In this document: positions 1 to 9,372 of the stretch, in pieces
Layout: each line of letters opens with the position of its first letter
Numbering within the stretch: the first letter of the stretch is position 1
NCBI GenBank assembly: GCA_964358545.1
Contig: CAYHQN010000003.1
Coordinates: forward strand, 1 to 64,000
DNA: 64,000 nt
Source of the DNA: CAINVV01 sp031432175
Lineage (GTDB): Bacteria > Bacteroidota > Bacteroidia > Bacteroidales > Prolixibacteraceae
Direction of reading: 5' to 3'
Program-made: the position numbers and the translations under genes
The notes under the pieces: model-generated
What the model saw: only the letters and a program-made list of their open reading frames with translations
The model's database searches: none
What the model was told of the DNA's origin: nothing

Positions 1-455
1 TCATTGGTGCGGATGTAATGACCTGCGTCAATCCACTTTGTGACCTTTCCAACGTAATTTAAATAACTCGCCAGGATTTCTGTCGAAACCATCTCACCCG
101 TAGATACAATCTGGTCATATTCAAAATCATAATTCAGGGAAGGCGGAATATTTACCCTTTTGAGCAAGGCATCAAACTCTTCGTACAAGGATTTTTCCAG
201 CTTTTCATTGCCGTCAGCAAAAAGCTCTTTGGCAATTTTAAGGTGATAGTCTCTCGAACTGATAATTCCCTGGGTGGCCTCATCAATTTTACCGCTAAAA
301 TAGTTTTTAGTCACCTCTACCAGCGCATCGGTTGTTTTGCCCATGGCCGAAACGACCACGATAAGTAGCCCTGGTTCTTTGCAAATGATAGATGTTGTGT
401 TGATTACACCTGCAGCATCTTTTACCGAAGCTCCTCCAAATTTGAATACCTTCAT
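1..455 (-). CDS. lysC: aspartate kinase, N-terminal part (runs off window)
   Basis: The minus-strand reading frame opens with an ATG at 453-455 and stays open to the window edge, giving about 151 residues. The start MKVFKFGGASV holds the KFGG motif typical of the amino-acid-kinase fold of aspartokinases, followed by a VVVSAMGKTTDAL stretch that matches the conserved VVSAxGxTTD segment. Aspartate kinase phosphorylates aspartate in the first step of lysine, threonine and methionine synthesis in the cytoplasm. The C-terminal regulatory ACT region, or a fused homoserine dehydrogenase or other domain, would lie outside the window, so mono- and bifunctional forms cannot be told apart. A TTACTTTG sequence at 506-499 (minus) resembles a Bacteroidota -7 element for this gene. 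Confidence 0.88.
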   Translation of the reverse strand, partial: MKVFKFGGASVKDAAGVINTTSIICKEPGLLIVVVSAMGKTTDALVEVTKNYFSGKIDEATQGIISSRDYHLKIAKELFADGNEKLEKSLYEEFDALLKRVNIPPSLNYDFEYDQIVSTGEMVSTEILASYLNYVGKVTKWIDAGHYIRTN

Positions 456-574
456 CTTTTATTGTTATCTGTTTTTACACCTTTCAAAAGCGTTTTAACA
501 AAGTAACAAAAAAGCGGGGATATCTTTCTGAAATAGATTAGAATTCCAATTCAAATGGGAATGGGTGTATTTCT

Positions 575-1789
575 TTATGATCTGTATCTTTGGCTTTTAT
601 CCAAAGCATTGTAATACTTCTTAAATTCAGTAATCAGCTTTTTATCCTTTACCGGATCGAACCCGCACACTTCCTGAAGTGCAAATTTCACCCCTTTTGA
701 CCGGCAATTATCAAAAAGGATGTCACTGGTAGAACGGTTACCGTTTTCATCGGATGCTTTAAAATAAAACGCGTAAGCCATTGCTTTAAGAATCTTATCG
801 AATTTCATTCCAAGGCTTATTCCCAACCGTATAATTCCTACAAAACGGTCATCAGGCCCCAACTTTCTGGGACGATCCTGCCCTACCCTGAAGATAGTAT
901 CCCGAAGCGCTTTATTCCTGAACCGATAGATAAGATCATCAATATGAGCTTCCAGATCTGAAGCTGTAAAATCCCCGGGATAAGCGGTACTTAGAATAGC
1001 TGCTGATTGAAGCATTACATCCCTGGTGAATCGAAATACGTCGCTATCGTCAAGGACTTCGTATATATAAACAGCTTCGGGGTGCAGCGCATAACCATAA
1101 TAAGCAGCTGTGGCATGTCCAAGGTTATGAATAAAAGCTTTGCGGTCGACCCAGGCTTTTATATTGCTTTTGGGGGCCAGCCCTTTTATTTCCGGGATCG
1201 GCGATTTGAATCCTTTCTCATCGAGGATCAAGGTATTATAGGGTTCTGCAAAAACGACGAGCGGGTCTTTTCCCAGTACGGCCTGCGGGATGATCGGAAC
1301 CATCTTGCCAATGCTGGTTTCGACCAGTCCGACCAAATCATCGATGGGGAACCCGCCGGGCAGGCTCTTCATCAATTCTTCCCTTACAAAATCAGCTGCC
1401 GACCTCATATTCTCTGCAAGTATAATATCCAGCGGTGTCTCTGGATTATTACTATTCCGCAATACTAAACCTGTAGCAATAACAGGGATAATTTTTTCAA
1501 GTACATTCTTGCCGACCGAAACGGCCAAAATTCCGGCAGTTGATACAGCCTCAATAACCTTATCCTTCTCCAAGGCGGATATCGCCTGTACATTTGGTAC
1601 AATAATTTCTTCTTCTTTCTCCCCCTTAATGACAACCCGGTAACTTCCGTGATTGTTAAGTCCATCAATAATTGTCTGGTCAATATCGATAAAGACAACT
1701 TTGTAACCGCTGCATCCGAATAGCTGCCCGATAAATGACCGGCCAATTTTCCCCGCTCCGAAAATTACTATTTGATTCTTTTTAACCAT
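575..1789 (-). CDS. mtlD: mannitol-1-phosphate 5-dehydrogenase-like protein
   Basis: 404 residues, close to the roughly 380 of E. coli MtlD. The N-terminus has the NAD-binding glycine motif GAGKIGRSFIGQ (residues 11-22) with an acidic FIDID end to the second strand. The central RKAFIHNLGHATAAYYGY segment (about 216-233) matches the catalytic RK...NTGHA...AYxG block of the family, with the expected Lys at 217. The family interconverts fructose-6-phosphate and mannitol-1-phosphate with NAD(H). The start overlaps the end of the PfkB kinase gene by 8 bases, so the two are probably translationally coupled. It is the last gene of the PUL run, which suggests that fructose-6-phosphate from mannose could be reduced here. 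A related activity on another polyol phosphate or a hexuronate cannot be excluded. Confidence 0.8.
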   Translation of the reverse strand: MVKKNQIVIFGAGKIGRSFIGQLFGCSGYKVVFIDIDQTIIDGLNNHGSYRVVIKGEKEEEIIVPNVQAISALEKDKVIEAVSTAGILAVSVGKNVLEKIIPVIATGLVLRNSNNPETPLDIILAENMRSAADFVREELMKSLPGGFPIDDLVGLVETSIGKMVPIIPQAVLGKDPLVVFAEPYNTLILDEKGFKSPIPEIKGLAPKSNIKAWVDRKAFIHNLGHATAAYYGYALHPEAVYIYEVLDDSDVFRFTRDVMLQSAAILSTAYPGDFTASDLEAHIDDLIYRFRNKALRDTIFRVGQDRPRKLGPDDRFVGIIRLGISLGMKFDKILKAMAYAFYFKASDENGNRSTSDILFDNCRSKGVKFALQEVCGFDPVKDKKLITEFKKYYNALDKSQRYRS

Positions 1790-2969
1790 TTCGCTGCTGT
1801 TGGTAGGATTCGTAATAGGGTTTTATTTTTGCCAGCTTTTCACCCGACTTTTGTTCGAAGTAAGTTCCGCCCATATAAAAACAGGCGAATCCGCCCGAAA
1901 CAATTCCCCAACAGCAAGCTTCTTGAATGTCAGGATGTTGAACCCCACCTTGTAGTTGATTTACGATTGAAGCGATGGCCCCACCGACGAAATTATCGCC
2001 GCATCCAGTCGTATCGCCACCCTTGTTATATTTCAACTCTTCGATAACTTTTTGAGATACTGATAATTCAGTTAAAACCAGCGGTTGAAAAAACGGACCA
2101 TTGGAGTAAACAGAAATATTTTTAGATCCATTGGTGATGATCAGTGCTGAAACCTTCTTGTCCAGAAAAAACCGGATGGCTGCTCCGGCAGCGGTTTGGC
2201 CACTAAGGCGCAAAGCCTCCTCCTGATCGGCAATCAGCAGATCGATGTATTGATAACTTTCGTCACTGTTTCCCAACGGCCATTTCCGGTCAGGGCTTAA
2301 TTTTTCGTTCCGGAAGTCAAAAACGGTATTTACAATGGTGATGCACCCATTCAATTTAGCCTTTTTCAATAATTCACGCATATGATCATGTATCACCGGA
2401 ACCAAGGCGGTACCGCCAAAAACAACAAGATCCGAACTGAAGAAATCATCATCCAGATCATCCGGCCGATAATCCCAGGCTGCACCTATTGAATTGATGA
2501 ACATCCGTTCGCCGTGACCATTATCAAAGTCCGGATCAGAAAGAACAACTGTTGAAGGGGTAATATTTTCAGTAAGTTGATAGTCGTGAAGTACAACCGG
2601 GGTTTTCTGAAGCGATGAAAGCAGATATTTACCGGCATCGTCATTTCCCCCGCGCCCGTAAAACCGTACTTCGCAATGTGCAGGATCAGTTAATTGGGCT
2701 GCATGGATCAATGAAACGATGGAAGGGCCACCGATATTCTTTTTATCTGGGGCCCTTCCACCCGTAATTTGGGTTAAAACCGTTTCGAAAGGGGATCCGG
2801 CAAATTCCACAAATTCTTCATTAAACACCAGGTGGCCTGGAGTCAGTCCACCGTCCCCACGTTTTAAAGAGATGAAGGGACGAAAAGAATCGCTGGAAAA
2901 ATCAATATCCTTGTATAAAAGATCCACCAGGCAGCATCCAACCCCTGAAACAATAATTTTCTCCGACAT
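1782..2969 (-). CDS. PfkB-family sugar kinase
   Basis: 395 residues. The C-terminal PfkB signature DTTGCGDN lies at 319-326, with the catalytic-base Asp at 325 and a Cys where most members have Ala. A GGPSIVSLIHAAQL block at about 80-94 matches the N-terminal GGxxxNxA region in position. The protein is longer than the usual 300-330 residues, with extra sequence at about 25-75. PfkB kinases phosphorylate sugars or nucleosides with ATP in the cytoplasm. The gene lies 26 bases after a D-lyxose/mannose isomerase-like gene and overlaps the mtlD-like gene, so a fructokinase role (fructose to fructose-6-phosphate) is the simplest inference. The substrate cannot be read from the sequence alone. Confidence 0.82.
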   Translation of the reverse strand: MSEKIIVSGVGCCLVDLLYKDIDFSSDSFRPFISLKRGDGGLTPGHLVFNEEFVEFAGSPFETVLTQITGGRAPDKKNIGGPSIVSLIHAAQLTDPAHCEVRFYGRGGNDDAGKYLLSSLQKTPVVLHDYQLTENITPSTVVLSDPDFDNGHGERMFINSIGAAWDYRPDDLDDDFFSSDLVVFGGTALVPVIHDHMRELLKKAKLNGCITIVNTVFDFRNEKLSPDRKWPLGNSDESYQYIDLLIADQEEALRLSGQTAAGAAIRFFLDKKVSALIITNGSKNISVYSNGPFFQPLVLTELSVSQKVIEELKYNKGGDTTGCGDNFVGGAIASIVNQLQGGVQHPDIQEACCWGIVSGGFACFYMGGTYFEQKSGEKLAKIKPYYESYQQQRNG

Positions 2970-2995
2970 AATTTAGATATTTGAAAACAGAAGGA

Positions 2996-3670
2996 TTAAA
3001 GGAATTTTAAATAGTCACTCGCAAGCAGATGTACCGGTTTCTCATCTTCTTCAATAACAGGAAACCTTCCGACCGGCTCGTGAAAACAATTATCATTGTT
3101 ATCGTCGTTTACTGTGCTTACTTCACCAACCAACACTTTGCCCTTACCTGTTTCGCCATAAAAACGATGGTACATGCCTTGTTCAAGGCAAATACTTTCG
3201 CCGGGAGTTAAAACAACCTTTCCGCCGGCAGGAACAGATCGCTTGATGCCGTCAACCTTAAAGAACACCGGAGTAGTATCGAGTTGATTGTCAGTGGTTG
3301 TATTATAGAGTTCAATGACAAGATTTCCTCCGCCACGGTTGATGATATCTTCCATCTTGGACCAGTGGTAATGCATCGGGGTTTCCTGGTTCTCTTCAAC
3401 AATCATGATTTTCTCGGCATACGGCTTTTTATCCACATTAAATTTCCCGTTCCTGATGGTGAATAAAAACAGGCCGCGTTTGTAGAAATCCCCTGAACCA
3501 AAATCGGTAATATCCCATCCAAGCATGTTTTCGATAATCCCTGAAGTATCCTCTTTGTTCGCATTCCAATCTGCGACACTCCAATAGGCCCATGGAGGTA
3601 GAATAAAATGTGACTCTGCCATAAATGCTTTGGCATTTCTCAAAATTTGATTGATTTCACTTCGTTTCAT
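2996..3670 (-). CDS. D-lyxose isomerase-family cupin (D-lyxose/D-mannose isomerase)
   Basis: 224 residues, the normal size for D-lyxose ketol-isomerases (DUF1498 family). It is a cupin: the HYHWSKMEDI block (100-109) supplies the probable metal ligands His100, His102 and Glu107, and GMYHRFYGE (about 165-173) supplies His168. Family members isomerise D-lyxose to D-xylulose and generally also D-mannose to D-fructose. The gene lies downstream of two GH38 and one GH92 alpha-mannosidases and upstream of a sugar kinase, so mannose is the likely physiological substrate here. That substrate assignment is inference from context; the family assignment is firm. Confidence 0.85.
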   Translation of the reverse strand: MKRSEINQILRNAKAFMAESHFILPPWAYWSVADWNANKEDTSGIIENMLGWDITDFGSGDFYKRGLFLFTIRNGKFNVDKKPYAEKIMIVEENQETPMHYHWSKMEDIINRGGGNLVIELYNTTTDNQLDTTPVFFKVDGIKRSVPAGGKVVLTPGESICLEQGMYHRFYGETGKGKVLVGEVSTVNDDNNDNCFHEPVGRFPVIEEDEKPVHLLASDYLKFL

Positions 3671-3737
3671 GATTTTTAATTATTGAATTAGTGTATTTTA
3701 CTTTATAAAAATTCTTATCGTGATAATTAACCTGACA

Positions 3738-4886
3738 TCATTCCTCTTTCAGCTTAAATGCGCTGTACAACAGGTAGAACAAGGCGATCATCAATACTGC
3801 CATACCTCCGGTCTGCCCGAGCGAATCGGACGTAACTCCCATGATCAGCGGGATAACGGCCCCGCCAGCAACCCCCATAATCAGGAGACCGGATATTTCG
3901 TTGGCATGATCCGGCATTTTTTTCAACGCGGCAGAGAAGATGATGGAAAATACGTTGGCAACTGTAAATCCCAGGATGAACACCATGGAGAGGATTCCCC
4001 ACAGGTTTCCGGTCAGCAGCATAACAAGCAGGGCTGGAATGGCAACCAACATGCTCACAATAAAAAATTTGCGCCCTGATAACTTCACCAATAGAATAGC
4101 GCCCATAAACGTTCCGAGCGTTCTGGCAACAAAATACAAACTGGTTCCCAGGCCGGCTTTTTCAAGCAAAATACCGCATCGGTCCATCAGGAATTTAGGA
4201 ACGGTGGTATTCAACCCCACATCAACCCCAACAACGAACACAATGCCAAGGAAAAGCATGAGGACCGTCTTGTCCTTTAATAAGCCAAACGACCCGGCAA
4301 ATGTAGAAGTGCTTTGACTGAGCGGTTTTTCATGGATGGGGGTAAGTAGGAGCCACAAGCCTGAAATCACGGTTACAGCCGCAAAAACCAGAAAAACCAG
4401 TTTCCAGTTTCCAAAGTTTCCTGCTGCCACTCCGGCAATGATCGGCCCCAGGAAAGCGGCAATTGCCTTAATGAACTGGCCCAGGGTCAGGCTGCTGGTC
4501 AACCGGTCGTCACGGACCACATTGGTGAGCAGTGGATTTAAGGAAACCTGGATAATGGTGTTCCCGATTCCAAGCAGACCAAAAGCTACCAGTATCATTG
4601 GGAAGTTGTAGCTCACCAATGGCAGCAGCATGGCCAACAGGCTGATGCCCATACTTATTACCACGGTACGCTTACGTCCCAGTTTGTTCATCATCATGCC
4701 TGTGGGTACTGAAAGTATAGCAAACCATAGGAACAAGGTCATGGGCAACATATTGGCAAGGGTATCGCTTAGTGCGAAATCCTGTTTCACGTAGTTGGTC
4801 GCGATCCCGACCAAATCAACAAGGCCCATGATAAAAAATCCGAACAGTACCGGTAATGCTTTAGTTATTGAAGTCTCATTTTTCAT
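3738..4886 (-). CDS. MFS sugar transporter (FucP/GluP-like)
   Basis: 382 residues, almost wholly hydrophobic, with about 12 membrane segments. The loop after the second segment holds the MFS motif-A-like sequence MNKLGRKRTVV (about 66-76). The N-terminus (LFGFFIMGLVDLVG...) resembles bacterial fucose/glucose/galactose:H+ symporters. It would carry the released monosaccharide, probably mannose, across the inner membrane. The gene is 25 bases downstream of the DUF4432 gene and 67 bases upstream of the isomerase gene, within the same minus-strand run. Substrate is inferred only from neighbours. Confidence 0.8.
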   Translation of the reverse strand: MKNETSITKALPVLFGFFIMGLVDLVGIATNYVKQDFALSDTLANMLPMTLFLWFAILSVPTGMMMNKLGRKRTVVISMGISLLAMLLPLVSYNFPMILVAFGLLGIGNTIIQVSLNPLLTNVVRDDRLTSSLTLGQFIKAIAAFLGPIIAGVAAGNFGNWKLVFLVFAAVTVISGLWLLLTPIHEKPLSQSTSTFAGSFGLLKDKTVLMLFLGIVFVVGVDVGLNTTVPKFLMDRCGILLEKAGLGTSLYFVARTLGTFMGAILLVKLSGRKFFIVSMLVAIPALLVMLLTGNLWGILSMVFILGFTVANVFSIIFSAALKKMPDHANEISGLLIMGVAGGAVIPLIMGVTSDSLGQTGGMAVLMIALFYLLYSAFKLKEE

Positions 4887-4911
4887 TTTAGCAAGTTATT
4901 CTGATTGTATT

Positions 4912-5976
4912 TTATTCCAGGTTGCTTATGTTTTTGATTAAGGTATCAATTTCATCCATTCCATTCAACAGCTCAATGGTCAGGTCAAAATTCCTGATTT
5001 CGCCCGGCTCCAGGTATTCCAGAATCCCGCTGTTCCGGGGATCTACACGGCCTCCAACATAGCAATTGCAAGGTTCCATTCCCATCACATACTCGCCTTC
5101 GCCCATTTGCTTCCATTGTGTAAAGTTGAAAAGCTGGTTTTTATTGAAATGAATAGCCACACCTAACTTAACCCTCTTATTGATCAAAGCCACACTGGTA
5201 CCGCCTTGCGCATCCGACTTAAGGTTATGATAAAAAACCTGCTCCGAATAATCCGGGGTGGGCTGTTGGCATTGATGGTATGAGGCTTCGCCCTTCACTG
5301 CTTCCGGATCCCTTGGTGTTAGTTTACCGGTAGGTGTGACCAGGATTGAATCTTCATCAAGCAAAGGATATCCCAGGTTAAAGTGAAACAGCAGCATGAG
5401 CGCTTCCTTTCTGAACCCGAAATTCTCTATCGCATTTTGGATGGTTATTCTGTTTTCGCCGTATTTGCAAATGATTTTTCGGCTAAGGATCAAATTTTCT
5501 CCAAAAAGCCTGGTTTCGCGCATTTTGCCGCTGATCGTTAAAACCGGAACATCATTGATCCATTCGGTTGTGGCACAGATTTCCTCCCCCGGGGTATTCG
5601 AGATTCTTCCATGCATGCTGAAAGTTTCACCATTTCCCTCGCAAGGTGAGCCGACATTTCGCAGGCCGCAGGTGGTCAAAAAACCTGCATAAAAACTGCG
5701 CAAAAAACCAATACCTGTTTCGTCGTAATATTCAGGTGCAACAATCCCGGTTTTACTGATATAACTGCAATTGGCTCCCTTAAACGACAACCCGGCAATA
5801 TCCAGGCACCGGTCGGCCAATACGGTAAACTCCAGCCCGGAGCCGTTCCTTATGTCGAAAGCTTTTACCCCTTTTGATGTTCCTCCTGATAGGGTATATT
5901 CCTTAATTCCAAATAGCTGGCTAAAATCGCCCACATATTTGCCCAAAAACCTTTTGGTCGAATTTATTGCTGCCAT
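4912..5976 (-). CDS. DUF4432 family aldose-epimerase-like protein
   Basis: 354 residues with no signal peptide. It matches the DUF4432 group of the galactose-mutarotase-like superfamily: DRCLDI at 55-60, TTCGLRN at 101-107 and the MHGRISNTP segment at 121-129 are the recognisable blocks. Members of this superfamily bind or epimerise sugars at the anomeric carbon. The gene begins 2 bases after the stop of the GH38 gene and precedes the transporter, isomerase and kinase genes, so a role in supplying the right anomer of mannose for isomerisation is plausible. No member-specific function can be read from the sequence. Confidence 0.75.
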   Translation of the reverse strand: MAAINSTKRFLGKYVGDFSQLFGIKEYTLSGGTSKGVKAFDIRNGSGLEFTVLADRCLDIAGLSFKGANCSYISKTGIVAPEYYDETGIGFLRSFYAGFLTTCGLRNVGSPCEGNGETFSMHGRISNTPGEEICATTEWINDVPVLTISGKMRETRLFGENLILSRKIICKYGENRITIQNAIENFGFRKEALMLLFHFNLGYPLLDEDSILVTPTGKLTPRDPEAVKGEASYHQCQQPTPDYSEQVFYHNLKSDAQGGTSVALINKRVKLGVAIHFNKNQLFNFTQWKQMGEGEYVMGMEPCNCYVGGRVDPRNSGILEYLEPGEIRNFDLTIELLNGMDEIDTLIKNISNLE

Positions 5977-5978
5977 CT

Positions 5979-8675
5979 TTATTGTTTAATACCGAGGGTT
6001 ACTATTTCGTGGGGCTTCAGTTTTACTTTGACCGATTTGCCCAAAATTACAGGCGCTTTCGCATTTCCAAGTGGCAACTCAATTAAAGTAAGGTTTCTTA
6101 CCGATTTGGCCGCAACCGGCAAATTGATTGTGGCAGTTGTTTCCTTTCCTTCCACCTCAACCAATCTGATTATAAGCTCTTCAGCTTCTTCAGCCTGTTT
6201 TATCCCTGTCATTACAATGTTTGCAGGAGAGACATCAAAAAAGGATTCCTCTTCGGGACGGGTCGCATGTTTTTTTACAAGCGCCAAGGAAGGAGGTTCT
6301 GCCGCATAAACAGGTACGTTAAAGTCTTCACCTTCAGCCCAGACGCCATTCTTCCAGTCGCCTGAATGAGGATACAGGGAATAGTTGATGTTGAATTTGC
6401 CAAGATTAGGATAGATATCCGGGTTACCGGCTGACCGCATCAGGGTGAGCCTCAGGTTTCCGTTATGATAGGAATGACCATATTTTGTTTTGTTCAGGAG
6501 CGCGATACCTACTTTCCCATCTGTAACATCCACCCATTTTTGTGCAGGGACTTCCTGCCCGTCGCCTTTTTCAGGTTCAACGCCATAAATATTGGTCTGT
6601 GACTTCATGTAAGAGGGGGCATCTTTCCCGTTTATTTTTCCGTCAACAGGTCTTTCAACTACATCAAAAGGAACTTGTGAGAAAAATTTTGAGTTATCCA
6701 TGGAAATAGGAAAGACAGCTCTAAGCATGGGAGAATCTGTACTGTCGCTTCCTGTTTCCAGCCAATGCACTTCCATATTGTAATCGATACGCGGATAGGA
6801 GCGGTAGAGGTAGGTGCGTTCAATAAATCTTGATTTACCCCATATCCTTACCGTTTCGACACATGCCCTTACCGGTCCGTCTTCAACAACTTTTACACTG
6901 GCAACATTGGTAACTTCCTCTTCTTTTACAATTTTATTAATGGCCCACGATTTCATCTTACCCTTCTTATCTTCAAGTGACATTTTTAGGGTATTTAGCT
7001 GACCGCCTTCCCTTACAAACTCCTTATTGGTACGTTTGTCAAACAGGCTGACAATGTTTCCTGTTTTCATGTCGAACTTTACTTTGAAAAAATCGGTTTC
7101 GAAGGTGTTGTTGCTAAATGGAATAGTCTGGTTAAATTCGCCAGGTTTGGTCATATCGACATAGAATGTTTTGTAACCACCGGCTGGCATGTTCTCCGCC
7201 ACAAATTGAACTTTTGATGTAAATCCGGGAGGGGTTGATTTCCCCCATACGATCTGTGCCGGATAGGTTTTACCGGAAGCATCGCGTAGCAGTACCGTAG
7301 GAACATCCCCTTGCCCCTTATCGACGGGCTCGATGTATTTTGAACCGTAATAATCGCCCCAACCTCTAAATTTGGCTGTTGCTGGTTCCTGGTGCGAATA
7401 AATATTTGCTTCGATAAGGGCTTTGCGGCTGTATGGCTGAAGATTATAGGCCACAACAGGCTGTCCAATTCCAGTTTGGAATTTTACCTCGTCGGCCATC
7501 TTACGGAATGCATTGTCCCGTAGTTCGGATGATTTCCGAAGTACTTCGGTATAACGGGACACCGCTTCCTTATTGGCTTCGTTGATAGCCGAGCCTGGAA
7601 GAATGTCGTGAAATTGGTTAAAAGTTACCGTAGTCCAAAGATCCCGAAGTTCGTCAGCCGGATATTTGTCGCCACTGAGCCAACGAAGTGTATTGAAGAA
7701 TTCGCTGCTGAAAAGGGAGTTCTCGCAATTGCGGTTTCCTTCTTTGATATCGGAAACATTTGAATAACAACCTTCGAAAATGAATTGCATCTCCCCATGA
7801 TGGGTTGGCCTGCCGCTCATCTCTTTTGAAACTTTGCTGAAAAAATTACCGGCCGTTGTAAACTTAACTGCGGGATACCCGGGTGTATTGTCCAGCTGGT
7901 GCACCATCTCAATGTTGGCGCGTGTCGGACCACCACCGTGGTCGCCAACACCCGTAATCTGCAACAAACGATGCTTGTCAGGAGTAATCTTTTGTAATTC
8001 GTCCTTCAATTTTGGGGTAATGTCTCCATTGTAAGTATCATTTGCATAACACAATACTTTCGAAGAATCACTTCCCATCCACCAGAACGATCCTTTGTAT
8101 GGTTTGCAACGATGAAAATAAAAGTAATCACAACCTGCTTGTTTCAGAATCTGTGGCATTTGCGAAATATGGCCAAAATTGTCGGGTAGCCAACCTATGT
8201 GTGCCATTTTCCCAAACCGGCTCTGAAAATAGCGCTGGCCTAGAAGAAAAGTACGGGTTATCGCTTCTCCCGACGAAAGGTTCATATCACCTTCGGTCCA
8301 CATGCCACCGGCCAGTTCGAGCCGCCCGGCTTTTACATATTTTTTTACCAGCTCAAACAACGGGGGATCAACTTTTTCGACAAAATTATAGACCGCCGCT
8401 TGACTTTGCACCATGGTGAAATCGGGAAATTCATCCATAAAAGCTACTGTTTGACGAAGATTGTCATTGGCCATCTTCATAGTTTCCGAATAGGCCCACA
8501 ACCAATTCATGTCCATGTGCGCGTGGCCGACAACATGAATTGTATCTTCCGGCGGCGGTGCGATGTTTGCATTATTTTCTGTCTTTATATCCTTTCCAAT
8601 CGCAGATGCCCCTAAAGGCAAACAAATTGCACATAGAACAATAGTTGCTAATGTGCTGATAATAATTCTCTTCAT
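5979..8675 (-). CDS. GH38 alpha-mannosidase, secreted (898 aa)
   Basis: The N-terminus is a clear signal peptide (MKRIIISTLATIVLCAICLP...). The GH38 catalytic domain starts at about residue 46 with VVGHAHMDMNWLW; His53 and Asp55 are the expected zinc ligands. LPDNFGH at 163-169 carries the predicted nucleophile Asp165, and GDHGGGPT at 244-251 the later metal/substrate block. The C-terminal half is the all-beta mannosidase region. GH38 enzymes are retaining, zinc-dependent alpha-mannosidases acting on alpha-1,2/1,3/1,6-linked mannose. The gene follows the chimeric gene by 34 bases and is nearly contiguous with the DUF4432 gene. Linkage specificity is unknown. It is one of two quite different GH38 proteins in the locus. 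Confidence 0.93.
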   Translation of the reverse strand: MKRIIISTLATIVLCAICLPLGASAIGKDIKTENNANIAPPPEDTIHVVGHAHMDMNWLWAYSETMKMANDNLRQTVAFMDEFPDFTMVQSQAAVYNFVEKVDPPLFELVKKYVKAGRLELAGGMWTEGDMNLSSGEAITRTFLLGQRYFQSRFGKMAHIGWLPDNFGHISQMPQILKQAGCDYFYFHRCKPYKGSFWWMGSDSSKVLCYANDTYNGDITPKLKDELQKITPDKHRLLQITGVGDHGGGPTRANIEMVHQLDNTPGYPAVKFTTAGNFFSKVSKEMSGRPTHHGEMQFIFEGCYSNVSDIKEGNRNCENSLFSSEFFNTLRWLSGDKYPADELRDLWTTVTFNQFHDILPGSAINEANKEAVSRYTEVLRKSSELRDNAFRKMADEVKFQTGIGQPVVAYNLQPYSRKALIEANIYSHQEPATAKFRGWGDYYGSKYIEPVDKGQGDVPTVLLRDASGKTYPAQIVWGKSTPPGFTSKVQFVAENMPAGGYKTFYVDMTKPGEFNQTIPFSNNTFETDFFKVKFDMKTGNIVSLFDKRTNKEFVREGGQLNTLKMSLEDKKGKMKSWAINKIVKEEEVTNVASVKVVEDGPVRACVETVRIWGKSRFIERTYLYRSYPRIDYNMEVHWLETGSDSTDSPMLRAVFPISMDNSKFFSQVPFDVVERPVDGKINGKDAPSYMKSQTNIYGVEPEKGDGQEVPAQKWVDVTDGKVGIALLNKTKYGHSYHNGNLRLTLMRSAGNPDIYPNLGKFNINYSLYPHSGDWKNGVWAEGEDFNVPVYAAEPPSLALVKKHATRPEEESFFDVSPANIVMTGIKQAEEAEELIIRLVEVEGKETTATINLPVAAKSVRNLTLIELPLGNAKAPVILGKSVKVKLKPHEIVTLGIKQ

Positions 8676-8709
8676 AAAAAGCTGTTTTATTAGTTATGTA
8701 TAATTAATT

Positions 8710-9324
8710 TTAAAATTCATTAATGGCTTCAAACATAGCCACAATATTTTCGGGTGGCACATCGGGCATAATGTTGTGAACGGTATTAAATACATAACCA
8801 CCGCCTTTAGTAAACACTTCAAGGTTGTGCTTTACATGGTCCTTCACCTGCTGAGGAGTCGCTCGGTTCAGGATACTTTTGGTCTCGCATCCGCCTCCCC
8901 AAAATGTTATATCACGCCCAAATTCATTTTTCAATCGCTCGGGTTCCATGTTGGCAGCATTAATTTGTACAGGGTTCAAAATTTCAAAGCCCGCTTCAAT
9001 AAGTTCAGGAATCAGTTCATAAATGCCGCAGCAGCAGTGAAGCATAGTGCGGGCCGTTATACTATCTTTGGTCTGAAGTTCGGACAGAAGTTCCCATACT
9101 TCTGAATTAGCCTCTCCATGGTGCCCGAAACCATTTGTTTTTTCGGCATCTGTCGGCGGGTCCCAACGGTCAAAACACAGAAAATGCCCCATAAAAGCCG
9201 GCTTCTCTGATTCTTTTGTATGCCAGTTTATCGGGTTAATTGGCAAATCTTTAAAATAGAAATCAGTATATGATCCGCCCATTAAATTGACCTCGAGTAC
9301 TATGTTGTTATTTTCTATCTTCAT
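8710..9324 (-). pseudogene. chimeric ORF: mutarotase-like N-terminus joined to URO-D-family C-terminus
   Basis: 204 residues with two unrelated halves. Residues 1 to about 85 (MKIENNNIVLEVNLMGGSYT, then FMGHFLCFDRW and HHGEAN) resemble the start of galactose-mutarotase-like proteins common in Bacteroidota PULs, which normally run past 300 residues. From about residue 95 the sequence (HCCCGIYELIPELIEAG, ILNPVQ, FWGGGCETKSILNRATP, NTVHNIMPDVPPENI) is the C-terminal third of uroporphyrinogen decarboxylase-family proteins, normally about 340-380 residues. The join lies at about 9030-9065. An in-frame deletion of roughly 1.5 kb between two adjacent genes, or an assembly misjoin, would explain it. 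Neither half keeps a complete fold, so function is doubtful. Confidence 0.7.
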
Positions 9325-9372
9325 AATGTTATTATCAGAATCAGGAGTCGTGATGAAATATTCATTGCTCTC

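Noticed and set aside
1007..1468. 153-codon plus-strand frame in the mtlD-like gene
   Set aside because: It is opposite a clear dehydrogenase and has no start context or domain.
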